This document shows, one piece after another, positions 45,664 to 56,217 of a DNA stretch of 64,000 nucleotides; positions within the stretch are counted from its first letter, which is position 1, and every line of letters starts with the position of its first letter. Source of the stretch: Brachionus rotundiformis. Lineage: Eukaryota > Rotifera > Eurotatoria > Ploima > Brachionidae. A program made the position numbers and the translations under genes. The DNA lies in assembly GCA_016802295.1 (NCBI GenBank), contig JAESIW010000138.1, positions 3,888,592 through 3,952,591 of the forward strand, read 5' to 3'. The notes under the pieces were generated by a model that saw only the letters and a list, made by a program, of their open reading frames with translations, searched no databases and was not told where the DNA came from.

Positions 45664-47774
45664 ATTTGTTTCAAATCTTTAGTATTTAATTTTATTGTTT
45701 TATATTCAATACTCATTCCGGAAAATTGTAATAAAAATAATTCAAATTCAAATTAACTCATGATTAATTTAATTGTAAAATTTATTGCAAAACAAATATT
45801 AACTGAGATAAATTTGTTTTAGATTTTTTTCATAATTGATTTCAATTAAAAATATTTAAATTTTAGAAAACAAGTATTATGATTAATTGTATAAATACCG
45901 ATTTATTTTAATTTTTATTTGATATTAATTACTAATTTTCAAACACTATTTAAAAGAACTCAAAATTTTTTTTGAAACAAAGCTTTAAATTGTTTTAAAG
46001 ATATTTTGCTAAGACTTTATTTTAAATGCCTACTTTTTTAAAGGACATGAATTTTTTTAAATTAATTTTTAAAGTTTAAATTTTTCTAGTTATAAAATCA
46101 TTTCGAAATAAGTACATAATGATTATAAAATTTTTATTCGAATCAAATCATTTTTAATTATAAATCATTTTGTTTAAAACTTTTCAATAATTGTTTTGTT
46201 TTTAAGTAATTTTTAAATGTTTAAGGCCATTAAACATCAAAATAAAATATTTTCAATTGCTGTAATTATTTTCAAAATTTAGTTGTTTAATTAAAATAAA
46301 TCTTTAATTTTTAATTGAATATGGTCGTTATTCGTTAAGTCATTATTTTAAAGATGAAAAAACTTATTATGCAAGAATTTAAATCGCTATATATTTCGAT
46401 TTTTTAATTTCATTAAAATAAAATAGAACAATTAAAAATAAATTGCTTAGTAAGGAAATATTTATTAATTTTGGATCAACTCATGAGTTTAATGATACAT
46501 TTTTAGATTTCTTTATTAATAAAAATCGATATTTTCCCAAATAAAAATTTCGTTTGCTTTACTCTTTTGAAAATCTTAAAGTCCATAAAATTATTAATTT
46601 TTGTTAATAATTTGTCATAAATTTTTCATTCAACTTCATCAAAAGAAAAAGTTCACGATTAATTAATCGTAGCCTATTTAAACATATTTAGCAAGTACCT
46701 TAATTAAGCATATTTTTGGATTTTTATTTTTCAGTATTAGGTTTTGAATATTGTAAAAATTAAAGCCGTATTTAATTTTTGGGAAAATATTCTTCTTAAT
46801 TCTTTTGAACACCACGCTTACCTTTAGCATCAGCAAGATTTTTGAGAAAAATATAAATATAATTATGATTATAAGTAAGCAAATATTAATTTTTAAAATA
46901 TTATAAAATCTTGTAGGTTTTAACTTAAATTGAACAAAACCTCAACGAGATGATCCTCTAGGCATTTTTATGCAATCATATTAACTTTGAAAATTATAAT
47001 ATTCTAATGCGAATAATTTTGGTCTCTCTAGACGAATTTAAAATTATCTTTAAAATTTCTAAGAAATTTCTTTATTATTGTATTAAAAAGCGTTAGTTTT
47101 AGATATTTATTCTTTAATCTTACGTGACGTATTTGCATGACTAAGAATCCAATACTTAAATTTAAAATGAAATAAAAATTCTAGCTCGATAAAATGTAAT
47201 CATACTTTTTGCATTCAAAAAATTAAATCACTTAATTTAGTTGAAAAACAATCAGATAAATAGTTTTTATAATTTTACATATAAATTAAGATTTAAAATG
47301 GAAAAATTGGCTAAATATTGGTTCTCTGTAATTAAATAGTAAATATTTTTTTCGAAAAAATATCAGCCCACTACTTCAAACTTAAAAACTTAAGAGACCT
47401 ATTAAAAGATTTTTTAATTTTTTGAATCATTCGATTTTCTAAGACCATTTTTGAGTTATATTTTTCTTGTATATAATTTATTAAATGGGGTTTATGTGCT
47501 AATTTGAAATATATGTTGTAATCATAAAAGAGTCACCGTTCGCTCCATATATTTCTGATTTTGCATTGTACACTTTCTAGGCTTTTTTCAATATCTTCAA
47601 CCTAAATTTTAGTTAAAATAAAATTTAGTAATTAATTCATATAATTTTGAAATTAAGTTTTTAATTTATTGTAATTTTTATTATTTTAATTGTTAGCGCA
47701 TTAGGAAAGATTTTATTTTAAAAAATTGATCAAATAAAGTTTTAAAAGTTTAGAAATTATGCTCGAGCAGACAA
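45664..47774. other. Intergenic, no gene recognised
   Basis: A 2.1-kb A/T-rich spacer. No coding stretch or structured repeat noticed. A short upstream ATG (47760) opens an out-of-frame 13-codon ORF overlapping the next gene's start. Confidence 0.45.
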
Positions 47775-49305
47775 ATGGCTTATCAAGAGCAACAAGATGA
47801 TAAAATTATGAAATTAAGCACATCAACGAATTTAAAAATATTGATATGTACCGAAAGTTTTCATCCATATACCAGTGGAATAGCGCGCAGGTTCAAAGAG
47901 ATTATAGTGCGTCTAGCCGAGCGCCATCACCAAATTCATGTAATCACTGGATGCAAAGTAATTTAAAAATTAAATTAAAATTTTCAAAACTCAATTAATA
48001 TTTGCATCAGGGATGTGAATCTTTGACCAATGATCCAAAAATATTCACTCAAATCTCATTTAGCCGATTGTATGCATTAGAGTTCAAAAATTCCTTAGAC
48101 TGCGCACTACCTTTTCTATTACCTCAGGTAATTTGAAAAAAATAGTTATATTATTTGTTCTATTATTTATCCAATTTATTTAGTATGGAATTTTAAAAGC
48201 TATTTTAGAATTCAAGCCAGACGTAATTCATTGTGTCGAACATTCTCCTGCAGCTACATTTTGTGCTTCAATAGCCATTTGTTTGAATATTCCCATTGTT
48301 TGGTCAAGCCATACGAATTTGGACTATTACATTCCATTGTACATAAAGCCCTTGATAGCACCCTTTAGTCTTTGGATTTACCAGAAATTGCGGCGAACTT
48401 TTCTGAATTTGGCAGACTATAATTTGACAGTGAGTAGCGATTTTGCCAAATTACTAGTTGAAAATGGAATTAAGCAAGAAGTACATGTATGGAGAACAGG
48501 TGTCGATTCGAAAATGTTTAATCCGGCTTATAGAAGCCTTGAAATGAGAGTTAAAATGTTCAATGGTCATTATTCACCAAATAAAACTCTTTTGGTCTCT
48601 GTAGGGCGTTTGTCACCAGAAAAAAAATTCGAATTTCTGCTAGAAATATTGAAAAAAAATCCTCAGGCTTTTTTATGTATTGTAGGCGGTGGTCCCTACA
48701 TTGAGCATTTAAGACCACTGTTCCCGGAAAAACAAGCTCATTTCATAGGATTCTTACAAGGCGAAGAGCTCGCTTCGGCTTATGCATCAGCAGACTATTT
48801 TGTATATGCTTCAGTTTCGGAAACTTTTGGACAAGTCTATTTAGAGGCCATGAGTAGCGGGATACCAGTCGTGTCGGCTGAGGGCAAACAAATGAAGGAG
48901 TTTTTTAAAGATGGAATTCATGGTTATACTTGGAGACCTAATGATGCAGACGATGCTTGCAATGCTTTGCAAAAAGCGATCAATAATAGAGCCACATTGG
49001 TAGACAATTGTCGCCAAAATGCCTTAAATCACTCCTGGGATGCGGCCGCTTATCAAATTGAAGATGTATATTATAAAGTAAAAAATAACAAGAAGAAAAA
49101 TTTTAATCTAAAAGGCCTTTATTGCTTTTTTAAATGGTTTTTGTTGCAGTTAATGATCCTTTTGTTCATGGTTCCATTTATGAATGTCGCAAGACCAGCT
49201 AATAAACCAACAAAGAATAAATTGAATACTAAATCAGGTTTTAAATATTTTTTCTCACTTCTTATGATAACTGTTTTTTTGGGCCTTTTTCTAAATTTTT
49301 GTTAA
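47775..49305 (+). CDS. GT4 glycosyltransferase resembling SQD2 (sulfoquinovosyltransferase)
   Basis: Three exons (47775-47957, 48011-48127, 48184-49305) give 473 residues. The N-terminal GT-B half has ILICTESFHPYTSGIARRFK, FKPDVIHCVEHSPAATF and IPIVWSSHTNLDYYIPLYIK. The C-terminal half has the donor-binding region: WRTGVDSKMFNPAYRSLEMR, VSVGRLSPEKKFEFLLEIL, IVGGGPYIEHLRPLFPE, FIGFLQGEELASAYASADYF and SETFGQVYLEAMSSGIPVV (the E-x7-E motif). The GVDSxxFNPxxRSxEMRxxxxNG and FxGxLQGxELxxAYASxD blocks are those of plant and cyanobacterial SQD2, which adds sulfoquinovose from UDP-sulfoquinovose to diacylglycerol. Two hydrophobic helices at the C-terminus (FFKWFLLQLMILLFMVPF and YFFSLLMITVFLGLFLNFC) would anchor it in a membrane; plant SQD2 lacks these. 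The true substrate in this animal is unknown. Confidence 0.85.
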
Positions 49306-49781
49306 TTTTTTTTGTATAATGTTTGAAAATTTTTCCTGGTGATATTTTTATATTTAGCTTTTTTAAACTTTTTAAATTTTGATATTTTTAAAATAAACCG
49401 TCAACGAAACTAAAAAAAGATAAATAATAAAGATTAAATACAAAAATTAATATATATTTTATCAAGTAGTCTAACAAGCTTATTTCTATTATAATTTTTT
49501 ATTCAAATGATTCATATTTTTTATTCAGATTATCATCTAGTTTACCTAAGCTAATATTTTTTAATTTTTATCATTATCAGTTTATTTTTTTTTTATAATT
49601 TTGGTTTAAGAAAAGTTTAATATTTTAAAAAATTTTAAAAATCATAATCGATTTTTTTATTCTCATTTTTAAAAAGCTTCACACGAATAAATTTTAACAA
49701 TTTTTATCTTCACATTAACTTATATTTGCCTTTAATTATAAATTCTAAACATTCTTTAAAATTTATCAAAAAAATCTAAAA
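49306..49781. other. Short intergenic spacer
   Basis: About 480 nt of A/T-rich DNA between the glycosyltransferase and the PLP enzyme; no gene seen. Confidence 0.5.
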
Positions 49782-51155
49782 ATGGAAAAAAATAATGCTT
49801 CAAAAAGAGATTTTGGATCATTTCATAGTTCAAATGTGGAAGAATTAATCCATGCTTCAGAATCTGTTTACTATTCACCAAATCTTAATGTAGTATTTAA
49901 ATCAGCCCATTTTGGCGAACTTAAATTTGGTTCTTCAGACCTTAAAAATCAACTTTTCTGCCTTGACGATAGTTTTTGCTTCCTAAATCATGGAGCTTTT
50001 GGTCTAACATTTAAACCAGTACTTGATTATGTTCATGAATGGAAATGTTATGCAGAGTCACAGCCTCTGAGATTTTATGATCGTCAAATAATGCCTTTAC
50101 TTGTAGATTTAATAAGAAAATTTGCAACAATGATTTTTAAATGCTTGCCAAATGAATTAGCTTTGGTCGAGAACTGCACATTTGCATTTAATTCCTTAAT
50201 TTCAAGCTTAGATTTGAATTCAGGAGACAAAATTTTCATATTTAGTACGACTTATGGAGTTTATAAGAAAATTTTGAAAGACTATTGTTCACAGAAGAAA
50301 ATCATCCTTATCGAAGAATCAATTAATTTTCCAATAATTAGTCAAGAGGATCTGGATAATAAGACTCTGGGAAAGTTTAAATCAATTTTAAATAGTGATG
50401 AAAAGGAGAAAAGAATTAAACTAGTTCTGGTTGATCATGTTCCAAGTAACCAACCATTTTTGATGCCAATTGAAAAGATCTCTGAATATTGTAAATCTAA
50501 AAGGTCTGATGTTTTATTTGTGGTCGATGCGGCTCATAGTCTTGGCTCAGTAACCGATTTTACTTTAAACAGATATCCAAATATAGACATAATGTTCACC
50601 AATTGTCACAAATGGTTCTGTGGACCAAAAGGGACAGGATTTTTGTATGTTAAGAAGAATAGTTTCAAAATTAGGCCTTCTGTTCAATCACACGGAATAA
50701 ATTCAGGATTCAATTCAGAGTTTATTTGGTCTGGTTTAAAAGATTATTCAATTTTCCTTGGTTTATATGCTAATCTGGAATTGTGGTTAAATTGCTTTGG
50801 TGGATTTGAAGAACCGATCAAATATTGCTATAATTTAATTAGACAGGCTAGTGAATATTTGAAAGACTTGTGGGAGACAAGTTACATGGTTGACCCGAGT
50901 TTGTGCTCTACAATGGTCTGTGTACGCCTCCCGGATAAATTTGTGAGAAACATTATTAAAGACGATCGCTTGGAGTCTGGTTATTCTTATGACGATGCGG
51001 AAACAATTCAGAATTATTTTTATTTTAAGCACAAAATAGAAGTTCCAATTAAATATATTAATAGATCTTTGTTTGTTAGACTATCTGCTCATATCTATAA
51101 CAAAATTGGGGACTATGAATTTTTAGGCCATGTTGTTATGGAAAATAATAAATAA
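49782..51155 (+). CDS. Class V aminotransferase-fold PLP enzyme (isopenicillin-N-epimerase-like)
   Basis: Intronless, 457 residues. After an N-terminal extension the fold begins DDSFCFLNHGAFGLTFKPVL, the CefD-like entry motif. Cofactor residues: VENCTFAFNSLISSL, VLVDHVPSNQPFLMPIEKI, VVDAAHSLG (Asp pairing with the PLP pyridine N) and the Schiff-base Lys in TNCHKWFCGPKGTGFLYV. SHGINSGFNSEFIWSGLKDY is the family's small-domain-facing block. Bacterial and fungal relatives include isopenicillin N epimerase and cysteine-sulfoxide or hercynylcysteine C-S lyases; invertebrate relatives are uncharacterised. The reaction cannot be told from sequence alone. The start ATG follows upstream stops. Confidence 0.85.
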   Translation: MEKNNASKRDFGSFHSSNVEELIHASESVYYSPNLNVVFKSAHFGELKFGSSDLKNQLFCLDDSFCFLNHGAFGLTFKPVLDYVHEWKCYAESQPLRFYDRQIMPLLVDLIRKFATMIFKCLPNELALVENCTFAFNSLISSLDLNSGDKIFIFSTTYGVYKKILKDYCSQKKIILIEESINFPIISQEDLDNKTLGKFKSILNSDEKEKRIKLVLVDHVPSNQPFLMPIEKISEYCKSKRSDVLFVVDAAHSLGSVTDFTLNRYPNIDIMFTNCHKWFCGPKGTGFLYVKKNSFKIRPSVQSHGINSGFNSEFIWSGLKDYSIFLGLYANLELWLNCFGGFEEPIKYCYNLIRQASEYLKDLWETSYMVDPSLCSTMVCVRLPDKFVRNIIKDDRLESGYSYDDAETIQNYFYFKHKIEVPIKYINRSLFVRLSAHIYNKIGDYEFLGHVVMENNK

Positions 51156-53068
51156 ATTTTTTTAAAATCAAACTATGTTAATAGTTTTCAAATATACAAA
51201 ATCATGTAAAGACTGCTTAATTAGCTTTTTTTGGTATTTTTAAAAGCATGACTATTCTATGAGTCAAATAATTTATTTACCAAATAGAAATATTCAAGGA
51301 AAATAAAAATAAAGTCTTACAAAACTATTCCATCTCCCATTCAGAGCGACAATCACTCTCAATCAGACTTGTTTATGATTATAAAAGCCGATCTTCAAAA
51401 TCACTTTGGGTTTTATTGAAAAATAATACAATATGATAAAATAATCAAAATATTCAAAATTCCAGTAATGGTTAATGAAATTGAGATTTTTCAACCAGCA
51501 AAAAACAAAGAGGAAGATCAAAAAAGAATTGAATTTTATCAGTATTGGATACGGCCAGACGAATCCGGTCAATTTGGCCGACGGTTTTTAGCGGTCACTT
51601 GGTCGATCAACAAGACGGTTCAATTTTAATAAAATATTTTAATGAAATAGTTTTTATTTCTTAAATTTTATTTATGACCGCCCATATTTTTTTTGACCGT
51701 ATTTTTATACGGTCATAGATTGGACCATCAAGCCTGCTTACAGGTTGGCCGGCTAAGCGGACACTGTCACAGTTTTAAAAATTTTTGGCCGGATTTGGCT
51801 CCGCTTGCACGCATTCCAACACTATTTTTTATCCTCATTTATGATTCACATTTCTGTTTTTTTGTCTTCTAAATAATTTTTCTGTACGATAAAATTAGAT
51901 AATTAGCTGAAAAAAAAATTTAGAAGATAAAAAGAAACACTTCTCAAATACATTTAATTGAATTATTGGGATTAGGACTTAGATGGTTTTCCTCTAATAA
52001 TCCAAAGGAACTAAATTTTCTAGAATATTTTCATATTCATTCTTCAATTCGAGAAAAATCTACAAGATTATTCAAAAATTTATCTGCCAAAGTAATTCTG
52101 GGATAAAATCATAATATATTATTTTAGTTAAGCAGAAGAAACAGATCAGTACTTTAATTCTAGTTATCATAGGCAATATGGTAACGGCTTACAAAGGTGC
52201 CATCTTAGAAGATTGTTGTAAGTCCTTCTGAAAATGGTGAACTCAGAATTCAATATAAAGTTTGAATCAATTTATAAATTGGGAAAATAAGACTTGCTGT
52301 ACAATATTTTACCAGAGCTGGACAGAGAAAAGACTAAGAAAAATAAGCATAGTATGAAAATATAAATCGTAAACAGTCAAGTTCGACCTGAACCCAATCC
52401 TACATTACTCATGTTCCATAGTATGGAACATTCAAGCTATGAATGCAAAACAAATCTCCGAAATTTATCTAATCAGAAAATTAGTTAATTGGGCATCCTG
52501 AACAAAAATATATTTATATTTCTCTCAGATCTCTTTACGGCTAGTGCTTTATAATAATTAAATAGGGTACCAGAAGATAAAATATGAAAAAGAATTATGA
52601 ATTTAGTAGCTTAAAAAATGAAATCAAGGGCTATCTGACTCACAAACATTTTTTTTGTAATTTTTAAGTTACAAATAAAAATTTCACCATTGATTTCCAT
52701 TCATTGATATCAACAATCATAAAAAGCTTTAAAAACTTAAATAAAATAAGGGTTTTTTTGTTATCCAAACAAAATTTAAATAATATCAGTCATAATCCAA
52801 TATTTTTCCACTTGATTCAATTTTTGTAGTAATTTAGTTAATATGTGAATCTATCCGAGATATAAAGGCTAAGCAATTTATCATCTGACTTGTTGGAATG
52901 ATTATTTTACGAATAAGTACAAATTTACAAAAAAATTAAAAATTTTATCTAGAATATTTTATTTATAATTAAAAAACGTAATTTTATTTTTATTCTGTAC
53001 AATTAAGAGATTGTACGATCAATCAAGTTTAAAAAAAGATATGATATAAAAATGTAAAAATTATTTTT
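51156..53068. other. Intergenic region with a hAT-like MITE
   Basis: Apart from the element at 51540-51824, no gene is seen. Positions about 52130-52460 are less A/T-rich but were not recognisable on either strand. Confidence 0.45.
51540..51824 (-). mobile_element. hAT-like MITE, copy 2
   Basis: About 285 bp, bounded by imperfect terminal inverted repeats: CAGTATTGGATACGGCC on the left and, reverse-complemented, TAGTGTTGGAATGCGTGC on the right, extending loosely for about 40 nt. CAGTGTTGG-type ends are typical of hAT elements. The flanks AATTTTAT and TTTTTTAT match at 6 of 8 positions, compatible with a worn 8-bp target duplication. The right half is shared with the repeat at 30064 on the opposite strand. 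No transposase is encoded. Confidence 0.7.
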
Positions 53069-53695
53069 TTAGTGCTTTATATTTAAATAAAATCCCATGT
53101 CAACTTTGTTTGGTACCACTTTTTTCATCAAATCCACTGCCTTACCTTTCTTTTCTTCCCTAGATGTCTTTTCTTGTTCGCTTTCTCTTTTATCCATTCT
53201 TCTAGGCTTTTCGTTCGATTTGTGTTTTTCGCCCTTGCTTTCGCGACCCAAATGAAATCTCCTTAAAAATCTATGTTCACGGTGTTCCTCTTTCTCAGAT
53301 TCGCTGCTGCTGGAACTCGAGCTTGAACTTGAACTTGAACTACTTGACGAGCTTCGTCGAGATGATCTTCTTCCCTTTGGACTTTTCATTGAATTATATT
53401 TTTTATTCAAAATTTCAGAATATGCCCGATAAGACTGGCTAAAATTGGAAAAAGATTGGTTATGCATATTTATTAGTCTATGTAGTCGAGCTCGATTTGA
53501 TTCATTGCGCTCGGTGGCTAGTTTTTCATTCAAATCTTCAAGAATATTTGATTCTCTCTCAATAAATTTCATCAGCTTATTAAGATGATCCTGATCTTTG
53601 GACAAACCATTGGAATTTTCAGCAGAACGACTTCGCCCGAATCTCGGACCTTCTTCAGAGCCCATATGCTTCAATCTTTGTACTATTTTGCTCAT
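53069..53695 (-). CDS. Uncharacterised protein with poly-serine tract and coiled coil
   Basis: Intronless, 208 residues from MSKIVQRLKHMGSEEG. The middle (about 35-85) is a likely helical coiled coil with HLNKLMKFIERESNILEDLN and NRARLHRLINMHNQSFSNF. It is followed by RRSSRRSS, a run of about 17 Ser, then an acidic/basic-charged tail with KSNEKPRRMDKRESEQEKTS and ending MGFYLNIKH. No known domain. Low complexity suggests a disordered, phosphorylated or RNA-associated protein but nothing specific is shown. The reading frame extends upstream of the ATG without a better start. Confidence 0.65.
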   Translation of the reverse strand: MSKIVQRLKHMGSEEGPRFGRSRSAENSNGLSKDQDHLNKLMKFIERESNILEDLNEKLATERNESNRARLHRLINMHNQSFSNFSQSYRAYSEILNKKYNSMKSPKGRRSSRRSSSSSSSSSSSSSSSSSESEKEEHREHRFLRRFHLGRESKGEKHKSNEKPRRMDKRESEQEKTSREEKKGKAVDLMKKVVPNKVDMGFYLNIKH

Positions 53696-56217
53696 TATTT
53701 TAAACTTCAATATAATTCTACCAAAATTTATTGTTGTTTTATACAATAATGTAAATTTTTTACATATCTTAGGAAATTTATTTTTAACAACAGTATTCAA
53801 ATAATTTTATATATTTTTTGTTTAAAATGGAATTTTTTTTCGTGTTTTTCAAAATTGGGTCAGATTTTAAGTTTAGACCTCTAATTTTACTTTAGGAAGC
53901 ATCAATTATATTTAAGACTGGCAGATTAAAGGATTATTTAATTTTTTTAGTTACAAAATTCTTTAAATGTTTTAAGAAAAAAATAAAAATAATTTTTTTC
54001 AAAATTTTTAAAAGATCAATTAGAAAATTTAACTATGTACCAAAGAAAAAATTTAGTTTTACTTAACACCAGAGGCACCAAGCATTTTTTCATGCTTTTT
54101 TTATTCGAATTAAAGTGACTTAACCCAGGGTTAGATTTATATAGAATAATATTTTTGACGCTTCTGGTGTTAACCATCAACTGGTCAACGAATTAAATAA
54201 TTTTCTTGCCATGGTAATTAAATAGTAAACGCTTGATTAAATGGCCTTTATTCAATTATTGGTTCATTGATCATTAGAAGTTTAAATAGTCATCTTTATT
54301 AATAATAAGTTTAAAATATATCTTATAAAATATATAAAAGACTTATCATTTCAGAAGTAATTTATTATTTTTCTTTTATTATTTAAATTATTTATTGTTA
54401 TCTTTAACCTTAACGCAAAATTTTTGAATTAATTCAACATAAACAATAGAACAAATAAAAGCTGATAACAAATTAAATTGCACTTTTATTTAAATGATTA
54501 ATGCAAATCTTTTTTAATTAAATAGAGTCATCTACTCCAAAAGGAAATTTGGAAACCTAATTTGGCATCTATGATTCACACTAAACCAATTGACGTCTAT
54601 GAAATAAATTACTTCAATTTAAATCAAAAGATAATAAGCCATTTTGTTATCTAGACTCGGTTCGACTAGATGTTTGTTCTTATCTGCTTGATACTCAATC
54701 CAAATTCCATAAAATGCGTCTTCAGCACATTTAATCCACGTAGGCTATACCTTTAAGAAAACATATAGAAAAAAAATTACTTAATTCCAGTGTCTATAAA
54801 TACTGCTGCCATATTGCGTAATTGATCAAATAAAAAAAGTATCAAGATTAAGGATCGTTAAAATCATAAAGAAAATATGGTAAAATATTTGAATGACTTG
54901 GTGAAACATTGGCTCAATAATAAATCTTATGCAAAAATGAATGCGTTAATTGATTAAAATAAATAATTTGAACTGGAGGTATAAAATAATTAAGTGAATA
55001 TGTGATTATAGACAAATTTATAGTTGATTTATGTTGTAATAATTACAAGAACAACCCAGTATTGGGTGCATTGCGTAAGCCTTATTCTCGATTTTAGCAT
55101 TTTTTAGTTTATCTTTTTTCTCAATTCTTAAAAAATGATTATTATAATAGCTTATTCAATTTTCTGATCTTTCTATTCTTAGATAAAGATTAAAGAACCA
55201 AAATAAAAGTATCCAATTACAAAAGTATGAATTTGGCTAAGCTTGCATTTGCCAAACTATTTGACTATTTGCAGTTGTTTTTAAAATTAAATACAAATAA
55301 ACATTCATAAAAAAGTATCATTCACATTTTGATAGCGATCAAATCTTAATATTTATTTATTCTAAAAAATCGAGAAAATTCCATGTAAAGAATAGGTTAA
55401 GTTATTATTCTAATACTTCGACTTATAATTTGGAATTTTTCTTACTTCCTATGATAATTTATTTTATTTTTTTTAACAATATGCCACAAAAAATATTTTT
55501 TTTTACTTTAAAGGATAATTTTTCAATTAATTTACAGGAAAGATCACTAAATAACACCGAATTAATACTTAATGGTAACAATAATAATGTTCAATTTTTA
55601 ATTTAAGAATATTTTTTGATTATTTTTTAAAGGAATTAATAACAAATTTAAGATATACAACCATGTATTGTAAATAGTTAATCAACAAATCTCCAAATTA
55701 TATTGAAAACATTTAACTATATCAATCATTGATAATTTTTTTTTATAAACCTAGTTTTAACTTTAATTAAAGTCAGTAAATAAAAAAAATTTGTTTTTAC
55801 TAATGAGGAAAATTTAACTCCAACTGATCGACTAAGATTTAGATTGGAAAATATTGTTCTATTTAGTCTGACTATATGTTGTTTATTAATAGAGACTGAC
55901 GTGCCTTTCTTTTCATGAGGAATTTTAGATCTATTGGAACTTTTTTTTCATATGGAACTTAAGAAGTAGATAATTTATGATAAACAAAAATATCTTTAAG
56001 AAAATTTTAAATATCTGAAAAATTTGCTTGCTAACCTATTATATTTTAAATTATGGACTTAATTATTCTTTTGCTTTCTTAGAGGTTAAGGCTCTGAGGT
56101 GTAGTTACTAATTTGCGATAAGCTGCTTATCTTTATTTATTTATAAAATTTTATTTTGTTTGTTTAGACAACTACCATTGATTATCTATTATTGACTCAG
56201 TTTAAGCAAATACAAAA
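53696..56217. other. Intergenic region with a piggyBac-type MITE
   Basis: A 2.5-kb A/T-rich divergent spacer between the poly-Ser gene (-) and TRIM gene (+). Contains the MITE at 54063-54173; nothing else recognised. Confidence 0.5.
54063..54173. mobile_element. Complete 111-bp piggyBac-type MITE
   Basis: Bounded on both sides by TTAA, the target-site sequence duplicated by piggyBac transposases. Immediately inside are inverted repeats CACCAGAGGC and (reverse-complemented) CACCAGAAGC, nine of ten identical. No coding capacity. A related end, TTAACACTAGAAGCACC, occurs at 19993, so the family is present at least twice in the window. Confidence 0.8.
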
